Assembly: GCA_963719485.1 (NCBI GenBank) | Contig: OY970387.1 | Location: 4,402,001-4,466,000, forward strand | Direction of reading: 5' to 3' | DNA from: Bog-473 sp963719485 | Lineage (GTDB): Bacteria; Actinomycetota; Acidimicrobiia; Acidimicrobiales; RAAP-2 | Length of the DNA: 64,000 nucleotides | Notes under the pieces: model-generated | Database searches by the model: none | Seen by the model: the letters and a program-made list of their open reading frames with translations, nothing else | What the model was told of the DNA's origin: nothing | Made by a program: the position numbers and the translations under genes | Shown here: positions 25,898 to 34,505 of the stretch, piece after piece | How the letters are laid out: each line of letters opens with the position of its first letter | How positions within the stretch are numbered: the first letter of the stretch is position 1

Positions 25898-26913
25898 CGC
25901 CGGGCGCCGGCCCGCGGGCGCGACGTCCGGGCCGGACGGGTCTGGCGGGCCAACCGGGCCACCAGGATCTCGACCACGACCTCGGCGTCCATGCCACTCG
26001 CCCCCCGCACGTCGAGGTCGGCCGCCGCGATGAGGTTGATGGCCTCGGCGATCCTCGAACTGCCGAGTCGCCGCGACTGCTCCAGCGCCTTCTTGGCCAC
26101 GAACGGAGCGGTGCCCAGCACGGCCGCGGCGTCCCGGTCGTTGCTGACGTCGTCCCCGTCGAGCGCAAGCATGTTGGAGAAATGGCCGTGCAACGTGGCC
26201 AGCACCTGCACCGGGGCCAAGCCGCCCGCCTCGAGCATGCGCCGCAGGACCGTCAGGGCCCGCTCCGGGTCGCCCTTGCCGATGGCGTCGGTCAGCTCGT
26301 AGCGGGGGACGTTGCCCGCCTCGCCGAGATAGGGCGCCAGCTCGTCAGCGGTGATGCGGGCGCCTTCGCCATACGCGGCGCTCAGCGCGCTGAGGAGACC
26401 CTCGACGCGGCCGAGGTCCTCGCCGACGTGGCCCGCCAGCAGGTCGGCGGCCCGCGGCTCGAGCCGCACCGGCGCCGCCCGCAGGTGGTCGTGCAACCAT
26501 GCCTTGCGCTCGCCCGCCTTGCCCGTCGAGACGTCGATAATCTGGCCGGCAGCGCCGATCGCCTTGACCAGTGGCGCCGGAACGACCCCGCCCCCGCCGA
26601 CGAACACGAGCACCGTCGTCGGGAGAGGATCCTGGACCACCTCGACGAGCCGCGGCACGTCGGCGGTGAGCAGCCGCCCCGCCTCGCGCACCACCACCAC
26701 CCGCCGGTCGACCAGGAAGGGCGGGGTCAGGCAGGCGTCCACCACGGAGCCGACATTGACCTCGTCGCCCGAACCGCCGCCGATCTCCTCGACGATGAGC
26801 GCGTGGTCGCCATCGCCCACCACCTGGTCGAGGAGCCCGCGCACCTCCTGGGCCACCAACGCGGCGTCGTCACCCTTGACGAGGTAGACGGAGGACGCTG
26901 CCGCCGCGCTCAT
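25894..26913 (-). CDS. holA: DNA polymerase III subunit delta
   Basis: 339 residues. Clamp-loader subunit with VYLVKGDDAALVAQEVRGLL at the N-terminus, LPTTVLVFVGGGGVVPAPLV, and the late motif AEINLIAAADLDVRGA-like (EAINLIAAADLDVRG). Its small Ala/Arg C-terminal tail (RPARTSRPRAGARR) is basic. It follows the FolP2-like gene with a four-base overlap. In many genomes holA neighbours rpsT; here two kilobases of other genes intervene. Confidence 0.93.
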   Translation of the reverse strand: MSAAAASSVYLVKGDDAALVAQEVRGLLDQVVGDGDHALIVEEIGGGSGDEVNVGSVVDACLTPPFLVDRRVVVVREAGRLLTADVPRLVEVVQDPLPTTVLVFVGGGGVVPAPLVKAIGAAGQIIDVSTGKAGERKAWLHDHLRAAPVRLEPRAADLLAGHVGEDLGRVEGLLSALSAAYGEGARITADELAPYLGEAGNVPRYELTDAIGKGDPERALTVLRRMLEAGGLAPVQVLATLHGHFSNMLALDGDDVSNDRDAAAVLGTAPFVAKKALEQSRRLGSSRIAEAINLIAAADLDVRGASGMDAEVVVEILVARLARQTRPARTSRPRAGARR

Positions 26914-27809
26914 TCGGCCTCGCTGATGGCGGCGAGGACGTCTCGGGCCCGGCAGGTGCCCTTGACGTCGTGCACGCGCACGATGCGGCAGCCCCAGGCA
27001 ATGCCGAGGGCCGCCGCGCCGATGGAAGCCTCGCGCCGCTCGGTGAGCTCCAGATCAAGGATCTTGCCGAGGAACGTCTTGTTCGACGCCGAGAGCAAGA
27101 GCGGGTAGCCCAGCGCGGCCAGGGCCGGCGACGCCCGCAGGAGAGTCAATGACTGCTCGGCCGTCTTGCCGAGGTCGAGGCCGGCATCGAGCACGATCCG
27201 CTCGACGGGGAGGCCGGCCGACCGCGCGCCGTTGGCGCGCTCGGTGAGGAAGCGGGCCACATCGGCCACGATGTCGCCGTAGTGCGGTTCGGGATCGGCC
27301 ACCCGGGGGGCCAGGCGGATGTGCGTGATGACCACGGCGGCATCGTGCGCCGCGGCGGCGGGCGCGTAGTCCGGATCGGCCAGGCCACTGATGTCGTTGC
27401 CCATCACCGCACCCTCGGCGTACGAGGCGCGCGCCACCGAAGCGCGCCACGTGTCGACCGAGACGGGCGTGTCGAAGCGGGCCACGAGGCCGGCGACGAC
27501 CGGCACCACCCGGTCGAGCTCCTCCGGCTCGGTGACCTCGGGACCGGGTCCCGCCTTGACCCCGCCGATGTCGAGGATGTCGGCGCCGTCGGCGACCAGC
27601 GCCTCGGCCCGCCGGTAGAGCTTGTCGAGCTCGAACGTCGCGCCGTTGTCGTAGAAGGAGTCGGGGGTGCGGTTGAGGATCCCCATCACCAGCGCGCGGT
27701 GGGTCAGGTCGTAACGCCGGCCGCCCAGGTCGAGGAGGGGGGAAAGCTGAATCGTGGTGTCCGCTGTCGTGGGGTCGGTCGTCGGCGTCCCGGTGGCGGG
27801 CGCGGCCAT
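26910..27809 (-). CDS. folP2: Dihydropteroate synthase-like protein, FolP2 type
   Basis: 299 residues, pterin-binding TIM barrel. It has MGILNRTPDSFYDNGATF, GADILDIGGVKAGPG, VSVDTWRASVA, SASNKTFLG and RIVRVHDVKG. These match the mycobacterial FolP2 paralogue (NRTPDSFYDKGATF, GGVKAGPG) rather than canonical FolP, where GGESTRPG and SRKSF are expected. Thus the sulfonamide/pABA loop residues are replaced and DHPS activity is doubtful. It overlaps the thioredoxin gene by one base (TGATG) and holA by four, so the three are probably co-translated. No other folate genes lie nearby. Confidence 0.85.
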   Translation of the reverse strand: MAAPATGTPTTDPTTADTTIQLSPLLDLGGRRYDLTHRALVMGILNRTPDSFYDNGATFELDKLYRRAEALVADGADILDIGGVKAGPGPEVTEPEELDRVVPVVAGLVARFDTPVSVDTWRASVARASYAEGAVMGNDISGLADPDYAPAAAAHDAAVVITHIRLAPRVADPEPHYGDIVADVARFLTERANGARSAGLPVERIVLDAGLDLGKTAEQSLTLLRASPALAALGYPLLLSASNKTFLGKILDLELTERREASIGAAALGIAWGCRIVRVHDVKGTCRARDVLAAISEAE

Positions 27810-28522
27810 CAGTACAGGCGCGCGGTCAACGCCCGCCGGTACTCCTTCGTGCGGGGGTCGTCGGCACCCATGGCCTCGAGGAGGTCCACGAACTCCTGCC
27901 GGGCCGTGTCGTCATCGTGCACCCGCTCGAGCAGCTCGTTCAGCTTGCCCTCGATCTCCTCCCGGCCCGCCTCCGAGACGTTGACCCCGGCTTCGAGGAG
28001 TCGGGCCTCGGCGGCCAGGACCCGGCCTGCCTCGGTCTCGGGCAGGCGCTGCAACAGGGCCAGCGCCTCGGCGCCCTCACGACGGTCGATCAGGATGCGG
28101 GCGAGACCCTCGGTGGCGGCGGCGTGGTCCGGTTCGAGCTCGAGGGCCCGGCGGAGAGAGGCCTCGTCCCCTTCGGCGGCCAGGGTGTCCGCCTCGCTCG
28201 GGGCGGGCGCCAGGCGCTGGACGAACGCGGTGACCTGCGCCTCGGGCAACGCGCCGATGAACTGGTCGACCACCTGGCCCCCGCTGAGGGCGAAGACAGC
28301 GGGGATGGACTGGACGTTGAACGCCCGCGCGACCGCCGGGTTGTCGTCGACGTTGACCTTGGCCAGCTCGACTGCTCCCCCGGTGTCGGCCACCGCCTTC
28401 TCGAGCATGGGCCCGAGCGTCTTGCAGGGCCCGCACCACGGGGCCCAGAGATCCACGATCACCGGCACCGTCGCACTACGGTCCACCACGTCGGCCTGGA
28501 AGGTCTCGTCTGTGACGTCCAT
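27809..28522 (-). CDS. Thioredoxin-TPR fusion protein (CnoX/YbbN-like)
   Basis: 237 residues. N-terminal thioredoxin domain with active site WAPWCGPCKTLGPML and the cis-Pro loop SIPAVFAL; the C-terminal ~120 residues are tetratricopeptide-like (ALELEPDHAAATEGLARILI). This architecture fits CnoX-type holdase/redox chaperones. The ATG at 28522 is chosen; the open frame upstream is a shadow. Confidence 0.9.
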   Translation of the reverse strand: MDVTDETFQADVVDRSATVPVIVDLWAPWCGPCKTLGPMLEKAVADTGGAVELAKVNVDDNPAVARAFNVQSIPAVFALSGGQVVDQFIGALPEAQVTAFVQRLAPAPSEADTLAAEGDEASLRRALELEPDHAAATEGLARILIDRREGAEALALLQRLPETEAGRVLAAEARLLEAGVNVSEAGREEIEGKLNELLERVHDDDTARQEFVDLLEAMGADDPRTKEYRRALTARLY

Positions 28523-28669
28523 CGGCCACGACGCTAATGGCTGTTCCCGGCCGGAACGACGTCCGACGTGGGCAGGGGTGGGTGGACCCCCCTGGAAGCT
28601 CCGGATCTGAGTGGCCGCTGGGTACGGAGCGTCCGACCGGGTCACACGGCACCGATTAGCGTCGTTCGC

Positions 28670-29713
28670 GTGTCGCAGGCACCCGAGGGCATTCACCAGG
28701 CAGAGGTCACCGCATGGATGGCGGCGCACCTTCCAGAGATCAGCACGCCACTCACCTTCACCCTGATCGCGGGCGGCCGCTCCAACCTCACCTACCGCGT
28801 CGAGGACGCCGCAGGACGCGCGTGGGCACTGCGTCGCCCCCCGCTGCACCACGTGCTCCCCACCGCACACGACATGTCCCGCGAGTACCGGTTGATGCAC
28901 TCGCTGGGGCCGGTCGGCATCCCCGTCCCGGTCACCATCGGCCTCTGCACCGACGAGGCGGTCAACGAGCGGCCCTTCTACGTTATGGAATTCGTCGAAG
29001 GCCACATCCTGCGCACTGCGCCCGAGGCCGAGGCCGCGTTCGACGTGGCGACCCGACGCGCCGTGGGCGACCACATGGCCGACACGCTGGCGGCCCTGCA
29101 CGACGTCGATCCTGACGCGGTGGGGCTGGGGGACCTCGGGCGGCACGACGGGTACATCGAGCGCCAGCTCAAGCGGTGGCGTGGGCAGTACGACCAGATG
29201 CAGGTCGAGGGCGTCGACCACGACGGGCTCGTCGAGCGGGTGAGCGACGACCTGGCCCGCCGCATCCCGAAGCAGCAGCGGACGTCCGTGGTGCACGGGG
29301 ACTACCGGATGGACAACGTGGTGCTCGCCGACGACGGGACCGTCCGGGCCATCCTCGACTGGGAGATCTGCACCCTCGGGGACCCCTTGGCCGACCTCGG
29401 GTTGCTGATGGTCTACTGGGCCGACCCCACCGACTCCACAGCCGTCCTCGGACTGTCGCCGACCACGGCACCCGGGTTCTCCACCCGGGCCCAGATCATG
29501 GAGCGCTACGGCTCGGTCTCGGACCTCGACATCTCGGGGGTCGGCTACTACATGGCCTTCGGGTACTGGAAGCTCGGCTGCATCCTGCAGGGGGTCTACG
29601 CCCGCTACGTCGCCGGCGCGGGCGCGGGTGACCAGGGCAGCGTCGAGGGGTTCCCCATACAGATCGGCCGTCTCTTCGAGATGGCGGCCGACGCGTTGGA
29701 GACCGTCCCGTGA
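28670..29713 (+). CDS. Phosphotransferase-family (APH/ACAD10-like) kinase
   Basis: 347 residues of protein-kinase-like fold. Nucleotide loop FTLIAGGRSNLTYRVED, catalytic loop VVHGDYRMDNVV and metal-binding DWEICTLGDPLADLG are intact. The subgroup related to the ACAD10 kinase domain often sits with acyl-CoA or F420 oxidoreductase genes, suggesting hydroxyacyl substrates rather than an antibiotic. GTG at 28670. It overlaps the PAC2 gene by GTGA. Confidence 0.88.
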   Translation: MSQAPEGIHQAEVTAWMAAHLPEISTPLTFTLIAGGRSNLTYRVEDAAGRAWALRRPPLHHVLPTAHDMSREYRLMHSLGPVGIPVPVTIGLCTDEAVNERPFYVMEFVEGHILRTAPEAEAAFDVATRRAVGDHMADTLAALHDVDPDAVGLGDLGRHDGYIERQLKRWRGQYDQMQVEGVDHDGLVERVSDDLARRIPKQQRTSVVHGDYRMDNVVLADDGTVRAILDWEICTLGDPLADLGLLMVYWADPTDSTAVLGLSPTTAPGFSTRAQIMERYGSVSDLDISGVGYYMAFGYWKLGCILQGVYARYVAGAGAGDQGSVEGFPIQIGRLFEMAADALETVP

Positions 29714-30603
29714 GCCCCGAGGGCAACGGGCTGACCGAGATCTTCGAAGTCCACCAGGAGCCGGCCCTGAGCGAGCCGATCCTGGTCGTCGCGCTCGAGG
29801 GCTGGGTCGACGCCGGCCTGGGCGCCACCACAGCCATCGCGACCCTGCTCGGCCAGGGGCACACCGAGGCCATCGTCACCTTCAACGGCGAACACTTCCT
29901 CGACCAGCGGGCGCGGCGCCCGGTGGCCCGGATCGTCAACGGCATCACGACGGACCTCACCTGGCCGCGCACCGTCGTGCGGCAAGGCACCGATGAGTCG
30001 GGGCGGGACATGCTCTTCCTCGTCGGCCCTGAGCCCGACTTCCACTGGCGCGCCTTCACCGACGCCGTGGTCGGGCTGGCCCGCTCGTGGCGCGTGCGCA
30101 TGGTGGTGGGCCTCGGCGCCTTCCCGGCGCCGGCACCCCACACCCGTCCGGTGAAGCTGGCCGCCACGGCACCCTCCGGCTCGGCGGATCTCATCGAGCA
30201 GGTCGGGATCGTGCAGGGCGAGCTCGAGGTGCCCGCCGGCGTCCTGGCCGCACTCGAGATGGCATTCGGGGCCAACGGGACCCCCGCCGTCAGCCTCTGG
30301 GCCCGGGTCCCCCACTACGTGGCCGGCATGCCGTTCCCCGAAGCCAGTGCCGCGCTCATCGAGGGATTGGCGGCGGTGGGCTCCCTGTCATTGGACTCGT
30401 CCGCGCTGCGGCGGGCGGGCGACAGCTCACGGCGACAGGTAGACCAGCTGATAGCCGACAACGCCGAGCACCAGGCCATGGTGCGCAAGCTCGAGGAGAA
30501 CATCGACGCCTCGGAGGGCAACGCCATGGGGGTCGACGCGGTGCCCTCGGGCGACGAGATCGCCGCCGAGCTCGAGCGCTTCCTCCGCGGCGAGGAACAG
30601 TAA
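29710..30603 (+). CDS. PAC2 family protein
   Basis: 297 residues. The PAC2 fold shows PILVVALEGWVDAGLGATTA, EHFLDQRARRP and MVVGLGAFPAPAPHTRPVKL, as in actinobacterial relatives of proteasome assembly chaperones. The C-terminus is helical and charged (QVDQLIADNAEHQAMVRKLE) and probably a coiled coil. GTG at 29710 overlaps the kinase gene by four bases. The role is unclear; no proteasome genes are in the window. Confidence 0.88.
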   Translation: MSPEGNGLTEIFEVHQEPALSEPILVVALEGWVDAGLGATTAIATLLGQGHTEAIVTFNGEHFLDQRARRPVARIVNGITTDLTWPRTVVRQGTDESGRDMLFLVGPEPDFHWRAFTDAVVGLARSWRVRMVVGLGAFPAPAPHTRPVKLAATAPSGSADLIEQVGIVQGELEVPAGVLAALEMAFGANGTPAVSLWARVPHYVAGMPFPEASAALIEGLAAVGSLSLDSSALRRAGDSSRRQVDQLIADNAEHQAMVRKLEENIDASEGNAMGVDAVPSGDEIAAELERFLRGEEQ

Positions 30604-30619
30604 GGGAGACGTTTCGTCC

Positions 30620-31624
30620 ATGAAGATCGACGGCGGGATCGGGTTCGACCCGACGGGTATCGCGGCGCAGGCGGTCAGGGCCGAGGAGAGCGGCTACGAC
30701 GGGGTGTGGTCGGCCGAGACGAACCACGACCCCTTCCTGCCGATCGCCATCGGGGCGGCAGCCACGGAGAGGCTCGAGTTCGGCACCGGGATCGCAGTCG
30801 CCTTCGCGCGCAACCCCATGACGCTCGCCGTCCTGGCCAATGACCTGCAGCTCCTGACCAAGGGACGCTTCATGCTCGGCATGGGCAGCCAGATCAAGCC
30901 GCACATCACCAAGCGGTTCTCCATGCCGTGGTCGCACCCGGCGCCGCGCATGCGGGAGCTGATTCTGGCCATCCGGGCCATCTGGAAGACGTGGGAGACC
31001 GGGGAGCCGCTCGCCTTCCGGGGCGAGTTCTACACCCACACCTTGATGACACCCTTCTTCAACCCGGGGCCGAACCCCCACGGCAACCCCAAGATCCTCC
31101 TGGCCGGCGTCGGCGAGCACATGACCGAGGTGGCCGGCGAGGTCGGCGACGGCTTCTTGGTCCACGGTTTCTCGACCGAGCGCTACCTGCGCGAGGTGAG
31201 CCTGCCCGCGCTGGAACGGGGTGCGGCGAAGGCGGGCAAGACTCGGCTCGATCTCACCGTGTCGTACCCGGGCTTCGTGGTCACGGGTCCCGACGAGAAG
31301 ACCATGGCTGCGGCCGACCAGGCCGTGCGCCAACAGATCGCCTTCTACGGTTCGACTCCGGCCTACCGCCCTGTGTTGGAGCTGCACGGGTGGGGCGACC
31401 TGCAGCCGGAGCTCAACACCCTCTCCAAGCGCGGCGAGTGGGTGAAGATGGGCGAGCTCATCGACGACGACATGCTCAACGCCTTCGCCATCGTCTGCCC
31501 GCTCGACCAGGTGGCCACCGAGGTGCGCAACCGCTTCGAGGGCATGGTCGACCGGTTCAGCTTCTACGCGCCGTACAAGGTTGAGCCAGAGGTGTGGAAG
31601 GACGTGCTCGCCGGCTTCCACTAG
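30620..31624 (+). CDS. LLM-class F420-dependent oxidoreductase
   Basis: 334 residues, luciferase-like TIM barrel. AAQAVRAEESGYDGVWSAET, TGIAVAFARNPMTLAVLAND and LLTKGRFMLGMGSQIKPHIT are diagnostic, with KILLAGVGEHMTEVAGEVGD later. It matches the TIGR03617-like F420 subgroup; the redox substrate is unknown. The gene is third in an operon with the kinase-like and PAC2 genes, 16 bp after the PAC2 stop. Confidence 0.9.
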   Translation: MKIDGGIGFDPTGIAAQAVRAEESGYDGVWSAETNHDPFLPIAIGAAATERLEFGTGIAVAFARNPMTLAVLANDLQLLTKGRFMLGMGSQIKPHITKRFSMPWSHPAPRMRELILAIRAIWKTWETGEPLAFRGEFYTHTLMTPFFNPGPNPHGNPKILLAGVGEHMTEVAGEVGDGFLVHGFSTERYLREVSLPALERGAAKAGKTRLDLTVSYPGFVVTGPDEKTMAAADQAVRQQIAFYGSTPAYRPVLELHGWGDLQPELNTLSKRGEWVKMGELIDDDMLNAFAIVCPLDQVATEVRNRFEGMVDRFSFYAPYKVEPEVWKDVLAGFH

Positions 31625-31649
31625 CGACCGGGCTGGGTGCGCGAGCGCG

Positions 31650-34184
31650 CTAGGCCACGACGTTGACGAGGCGCGGCGGGCGGACCACGACCCGCTTGGG
31701 TGCGGCTCCGCCGAGTGCGTCAATCACCTTCGCCGAAGCCAGCGCGGCCGCCTCGGCGTCACCCTCCGAGATCCCGGCATCGACGTCGATGCGGTCGCGC
31801 ACCTTCCCGTTGACCTGGACGACCATCGTCACGGTCTCCTGGCGAACGAGGTCGGGGTCGAAGGCGGGCCAGCGCTGCAGGTGGACCGAGGGCTCACCGG
31901 GGTGGCGGTGCTCCCAGAGCTCAGCCGTCACGTGCGGGGACATGACGGCGAGGAGGAGGAGCAGGGTATCGAGGGCCTCGTTCCACACATCGGCGTGGGG
32001 CGCGGCGCCGGCCGTGCTGCCGTTCGCGCCGGCTGCCGCGTTCCCGTCCGCGTTGGCATCGGGCCCGGCACCGCGCCCGTAGCGCTGGACCAGGTTGAGC
32101 AACTCCATGCAGTGCGCGACGGCAGTGTTGTAGGACCACCGCTCCACGTCGCGGGTCACGTCGGCGATGGTGCGGTGCACGGACTGGCGCAGCGCCAGGT
32201 CGGCGGCCGTCTGCTGCCCCGTGCGGAGAGGCGGGTCGGCGGTGCAGGTCCGCCAGAGTCGGTCGAAGAAACGCCCGCAACCGTCGATGACCTGATCGGT
32301 CTGGTCCGACCAGTCCATGTCGTCGAAGGGCGGGCCGACGAAGAGGTGGAAGAGGCGCAGGGCATCGGCACCGACCGTGTCGAAGTGGTGCTCGGGCGCG
32401 ATGAGGTTGCCCTTGGACTTGGACATCTTGGTCCCGTCCATGCGGATCATCCCCTGCGCGAGGTAGTGCTTGAACGGCTCGGGGTCGAGTCCGGGCGCGA
32501 GGCCCACGTCGATCAACGCGCGCGTGTAGAAGCGGGCGTAGAGGAGGTGGAGGATGGCGTGCTCGATCCCGCCGATGTACTGGTCGACGGGCATGAAATG
32601 GCGCGCCGCGTCCGGAGCGAACGGCACCTCCGTGTTCCACGGATCACAGAAACGCAGGAAGTACCAGGAGGAGTCGACGAACGTGTCCATGGTGTCGGTC
32701 TCACGCCGCGCCGGACCGCCGCAGATCGGGCAGGTCGTGTGGAGGAATCCCTCGTGATAGGCGAGGGGCGACTGTCCCGTCGGGAGGAACTCCACGTCGT
32801 CGGGCGCCACGATAGGCAGCTGGTCCTCGGGCACCGGCACCACGCCGTGGTCGGGACAGTACACCGCCGGGATGGGGCAGCCCCAGAAGCGCTGGCGTGA
32901 CACGAGCCAGTCGCGCAGGCGGTAGTTGACCTTGCGCTCGCCGATGCCCTTCTCCTCGAGCCAGTCGATGGCCCGGGCCTTGGCCGTCGCGATGTCGAGC
33001 CCGTCGAGGAACCCGCTGTTGATTTTGACGCCGTCACCGGTGTAGGCCTCGCCGCCGTCGGTCTCCCAATCAGCGGGGGGCTGCACGGTGCGCACGATGG
33101 GGAGCTGGTGCTGCGTGGCGAAGGCCCAGTCGCGCGCGTCCTCGGCGGGAACGGCCATGATCGCTCCCGTCCCGTAGCCCATGAGGACGTAGTCGGCCAC
33201 GTAGACCGGAACGGGGCGGCCGGTGAACGGATTGACGACGTGGCTGCCCGTGAACGCGCCACGCTTACCCAGGCCGGCGGCGTCTCCTTCGGCCATGCGC
33301 TCGATATCGGTGGCGGCGGCGGCGCGGCTGCGCAGCGCGTCGACGGCAGGCCGCTGGTCGGCGGTGGTGAGCTCGTCGACGAGCGGATGTTCGGGGGCCA
33401 TCACGGCATACGTCATGCCGAAGCTGGTATCCGGGCGCGTGGTGAACACCCGCATGGTCAGGTCGGGGCGCCCCTCCACCGGGAGGTCGAACTCGGCGCC
33501 TTCGGAGCGCCCGATCCAGTTGCGCTGCATGAGTTTGGCCCGTTCGGGCCACTCGAGGTCGTCGAGGCCGGCGAGGAGCTCATCGGCGTACTGGGTGATG
33601 CGGAAGAACCACTGCTCGAGGTCGCGCTTGACGACCACGTCGCCCGAGCGTTCACAGGTGCCGTCGGCCAACACCTGCTCGTTGGCCAGGACCGTCTGGC
33701 AGCCGGGACACCAGTTGACCGGGGCCAGGGCCCGATAGGCCAGTCCGGCCTCCCAAAAGCGTAGGAAGATGAGCTGGCTCCACTTGATGTAGGCGGGATC
33801 GTGGCTGTGGATCTCCCGCCGCCAGTCGTAGACCGCGCCGAGCCGGCGCAGCGAGGCCGTGAGCTCGGCGATCCGGGCGTCGGTGAAGAGCCGCGGATGG
33901 GTGCCGGTCTTGATGGCGGCGTTCTCGGCCGGCAGGCCGAAGGAGTCGAACCCGATCGGGCTCAGGACCCCCTTGCCCTGCATGGTCTGGTAGCGGACGG
34001 TCAGGTCACCGAACGTGTAATTCCGGACGTGGCCCTGGTGCGCCGGCCCAGACGGGTAGGGGTACATGCACAGCGCGTAGAACGTCTCCCGGGGATCTTC
34101 GTTGTCGATCTGGTAGGTGCCCTCGTCGTCCCAGTGGCGCTGCCACTTGCGCTCCACCGCATTGACGTCGTACGCGCGTGCCAT
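31650..34184 (-). CDS. leuS: Leucine--tRNA ligase
   Basis: 844-residue class I synthetase. The HIGH-type motif is YPSGPAHQGHVRNYTFGD and the KMSKS loop is GTKMSKSKGN. Editing domain CP1 and the anticodon-binding C-terminus with VVQVNGKVRDRIDVDA are complete. A Gly/Ala/Asn-rich insert (GAGPDANADGNAAAGANGST) interrupts the C-terminal helical region. The start at 34184 gives MARAYDVNAVERKWQRHWDD. It converges on the LLM gene (25-bp gap). Confidence 0.97.
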   Translation of the reverse strand: MARAYDVNAVERKWQRHWDDEGTYQIDNEDPRETFYALCMYPYPSGPAHQGHVRNYTFGDLTVRYQTMQGKGVLSPIGFDSFGLPAENAAIKTGTHPRLFTDARIAELTASLRRLGAVYDWRREIHSHDPAYIKWSQLIFLRFWEAGLAYRALAPVNWCPGCQTVLANEQVLADGTCERSGDVVVKRDLEQWFFRITQYADELLAGLDDLEWPERAKLMQRNWIGRSEGAEFDLPVEGRPDLTMRVFTTRPDTSFGMTYAVMAPEHPLVDELTTADQRPAVDALRSRAAAATDIERMAEGDAAGLGKRGAFTGSHVVNPFTGRPVPVYVADYVLMGYGTGAIMAVPAEDARDWAFATQHQLPIVRTVQPPADWETDGGEAYTGDGVKINSGFLDGLDIATAKARAIDWLEEKGIGERKVNYRLRDWLVSRQRFWGCPIPAVYCPDHGVVPVPEDQLPIVAPDDVEFLPTGQSPLAYHEGFLHTTCPICGGPARRETDTMDTFVDSSWYFLRFCDPWNTEVPFAPDAARHFMPVDQYIGGIEHAILHLLYARFYTRALIDVGLAPGLDPEPFKHYLAQGMIRMDGTKMSKSKGNLIAPEHHFDTVGADALRLFHLFVGPPFDDMDWSDQTDQVIDGCGRFFDRLWRTCTADPPLRTGQQTAADLALRQSVHRTIADVTRDVERWSYNTAVAHCMELLNLVQRYGRGAGPDANADGNAAAGANGSTAGAAPHADVWNEALDTLLLLLAVMSPHVTAELWEHRHPGEPSVHLQRWPAFDPDLVRQETVTMVVQVNGKVRDRIDVDAGISEGDAEAAALASAKVIDALGGAAPKRVVVRPPRLVNVVA

Positions 34185-34330
34185 GGCACCAGGGTAGGCG
34201 ACACCCTGGTCGCTTCCGGGCAGCGTCGCCGGGGCCGGCGGCCCCGGCGGGCATCGGTTTCGGCCTCGGTTCGGGCCGCCGGGGCGAATGGGACGGGTAT
34301 CCCCGACTGCTAGCGTTGTCCTCCACCACT

Positions 34331-34407
34331 GGGGGCGTAGCTCAGCTGGTAGAGCGCCTGACTGGCAGTCAGGAGGTTCGTGGGTTCAAGTCCCATCGCC
34401 TCCACCA
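34331..34407 (+). tRNA. tRNA-Ala (anticodon GGC), CCA encoded
   Basis: Acceptor stem GGGGGCG pairs with CGCCTCC and contains the G3-U70 wobble pair that is the alanine identity element. Anticodon stem CCTGA/TCAGG encloses loop CTGGCAG, giving anticodon GGC. The T-loop is GTTCAAGTC. The 3' CCA is genome-encoded at 34405-34407. It is divergent from leuS. Confidence 0.97.
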
Positions 34408-34505
34408 ACCGATTCCTGATCGAGGATGAACGCTCGTCGTCAACCCCTGACGAGGCAGGCCCCCTGCCCGTCCCGAAAAAGCCGTTGGCGTTACGCTCAC
34501 CCGCC

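Noticed and set aside
26910..27809. Canonical sulfonamide-target folP
   Set aside because: Loop motifs match FolP2 rather than active DHPS, so a plain folP label would overstate function.
28670..29713. Aminoglycoside resistance gene
   Set aside because: Although APH-like, it fits the ACAD10-type subgroup and lies with PAC2 and F420 genes; no resistance context.
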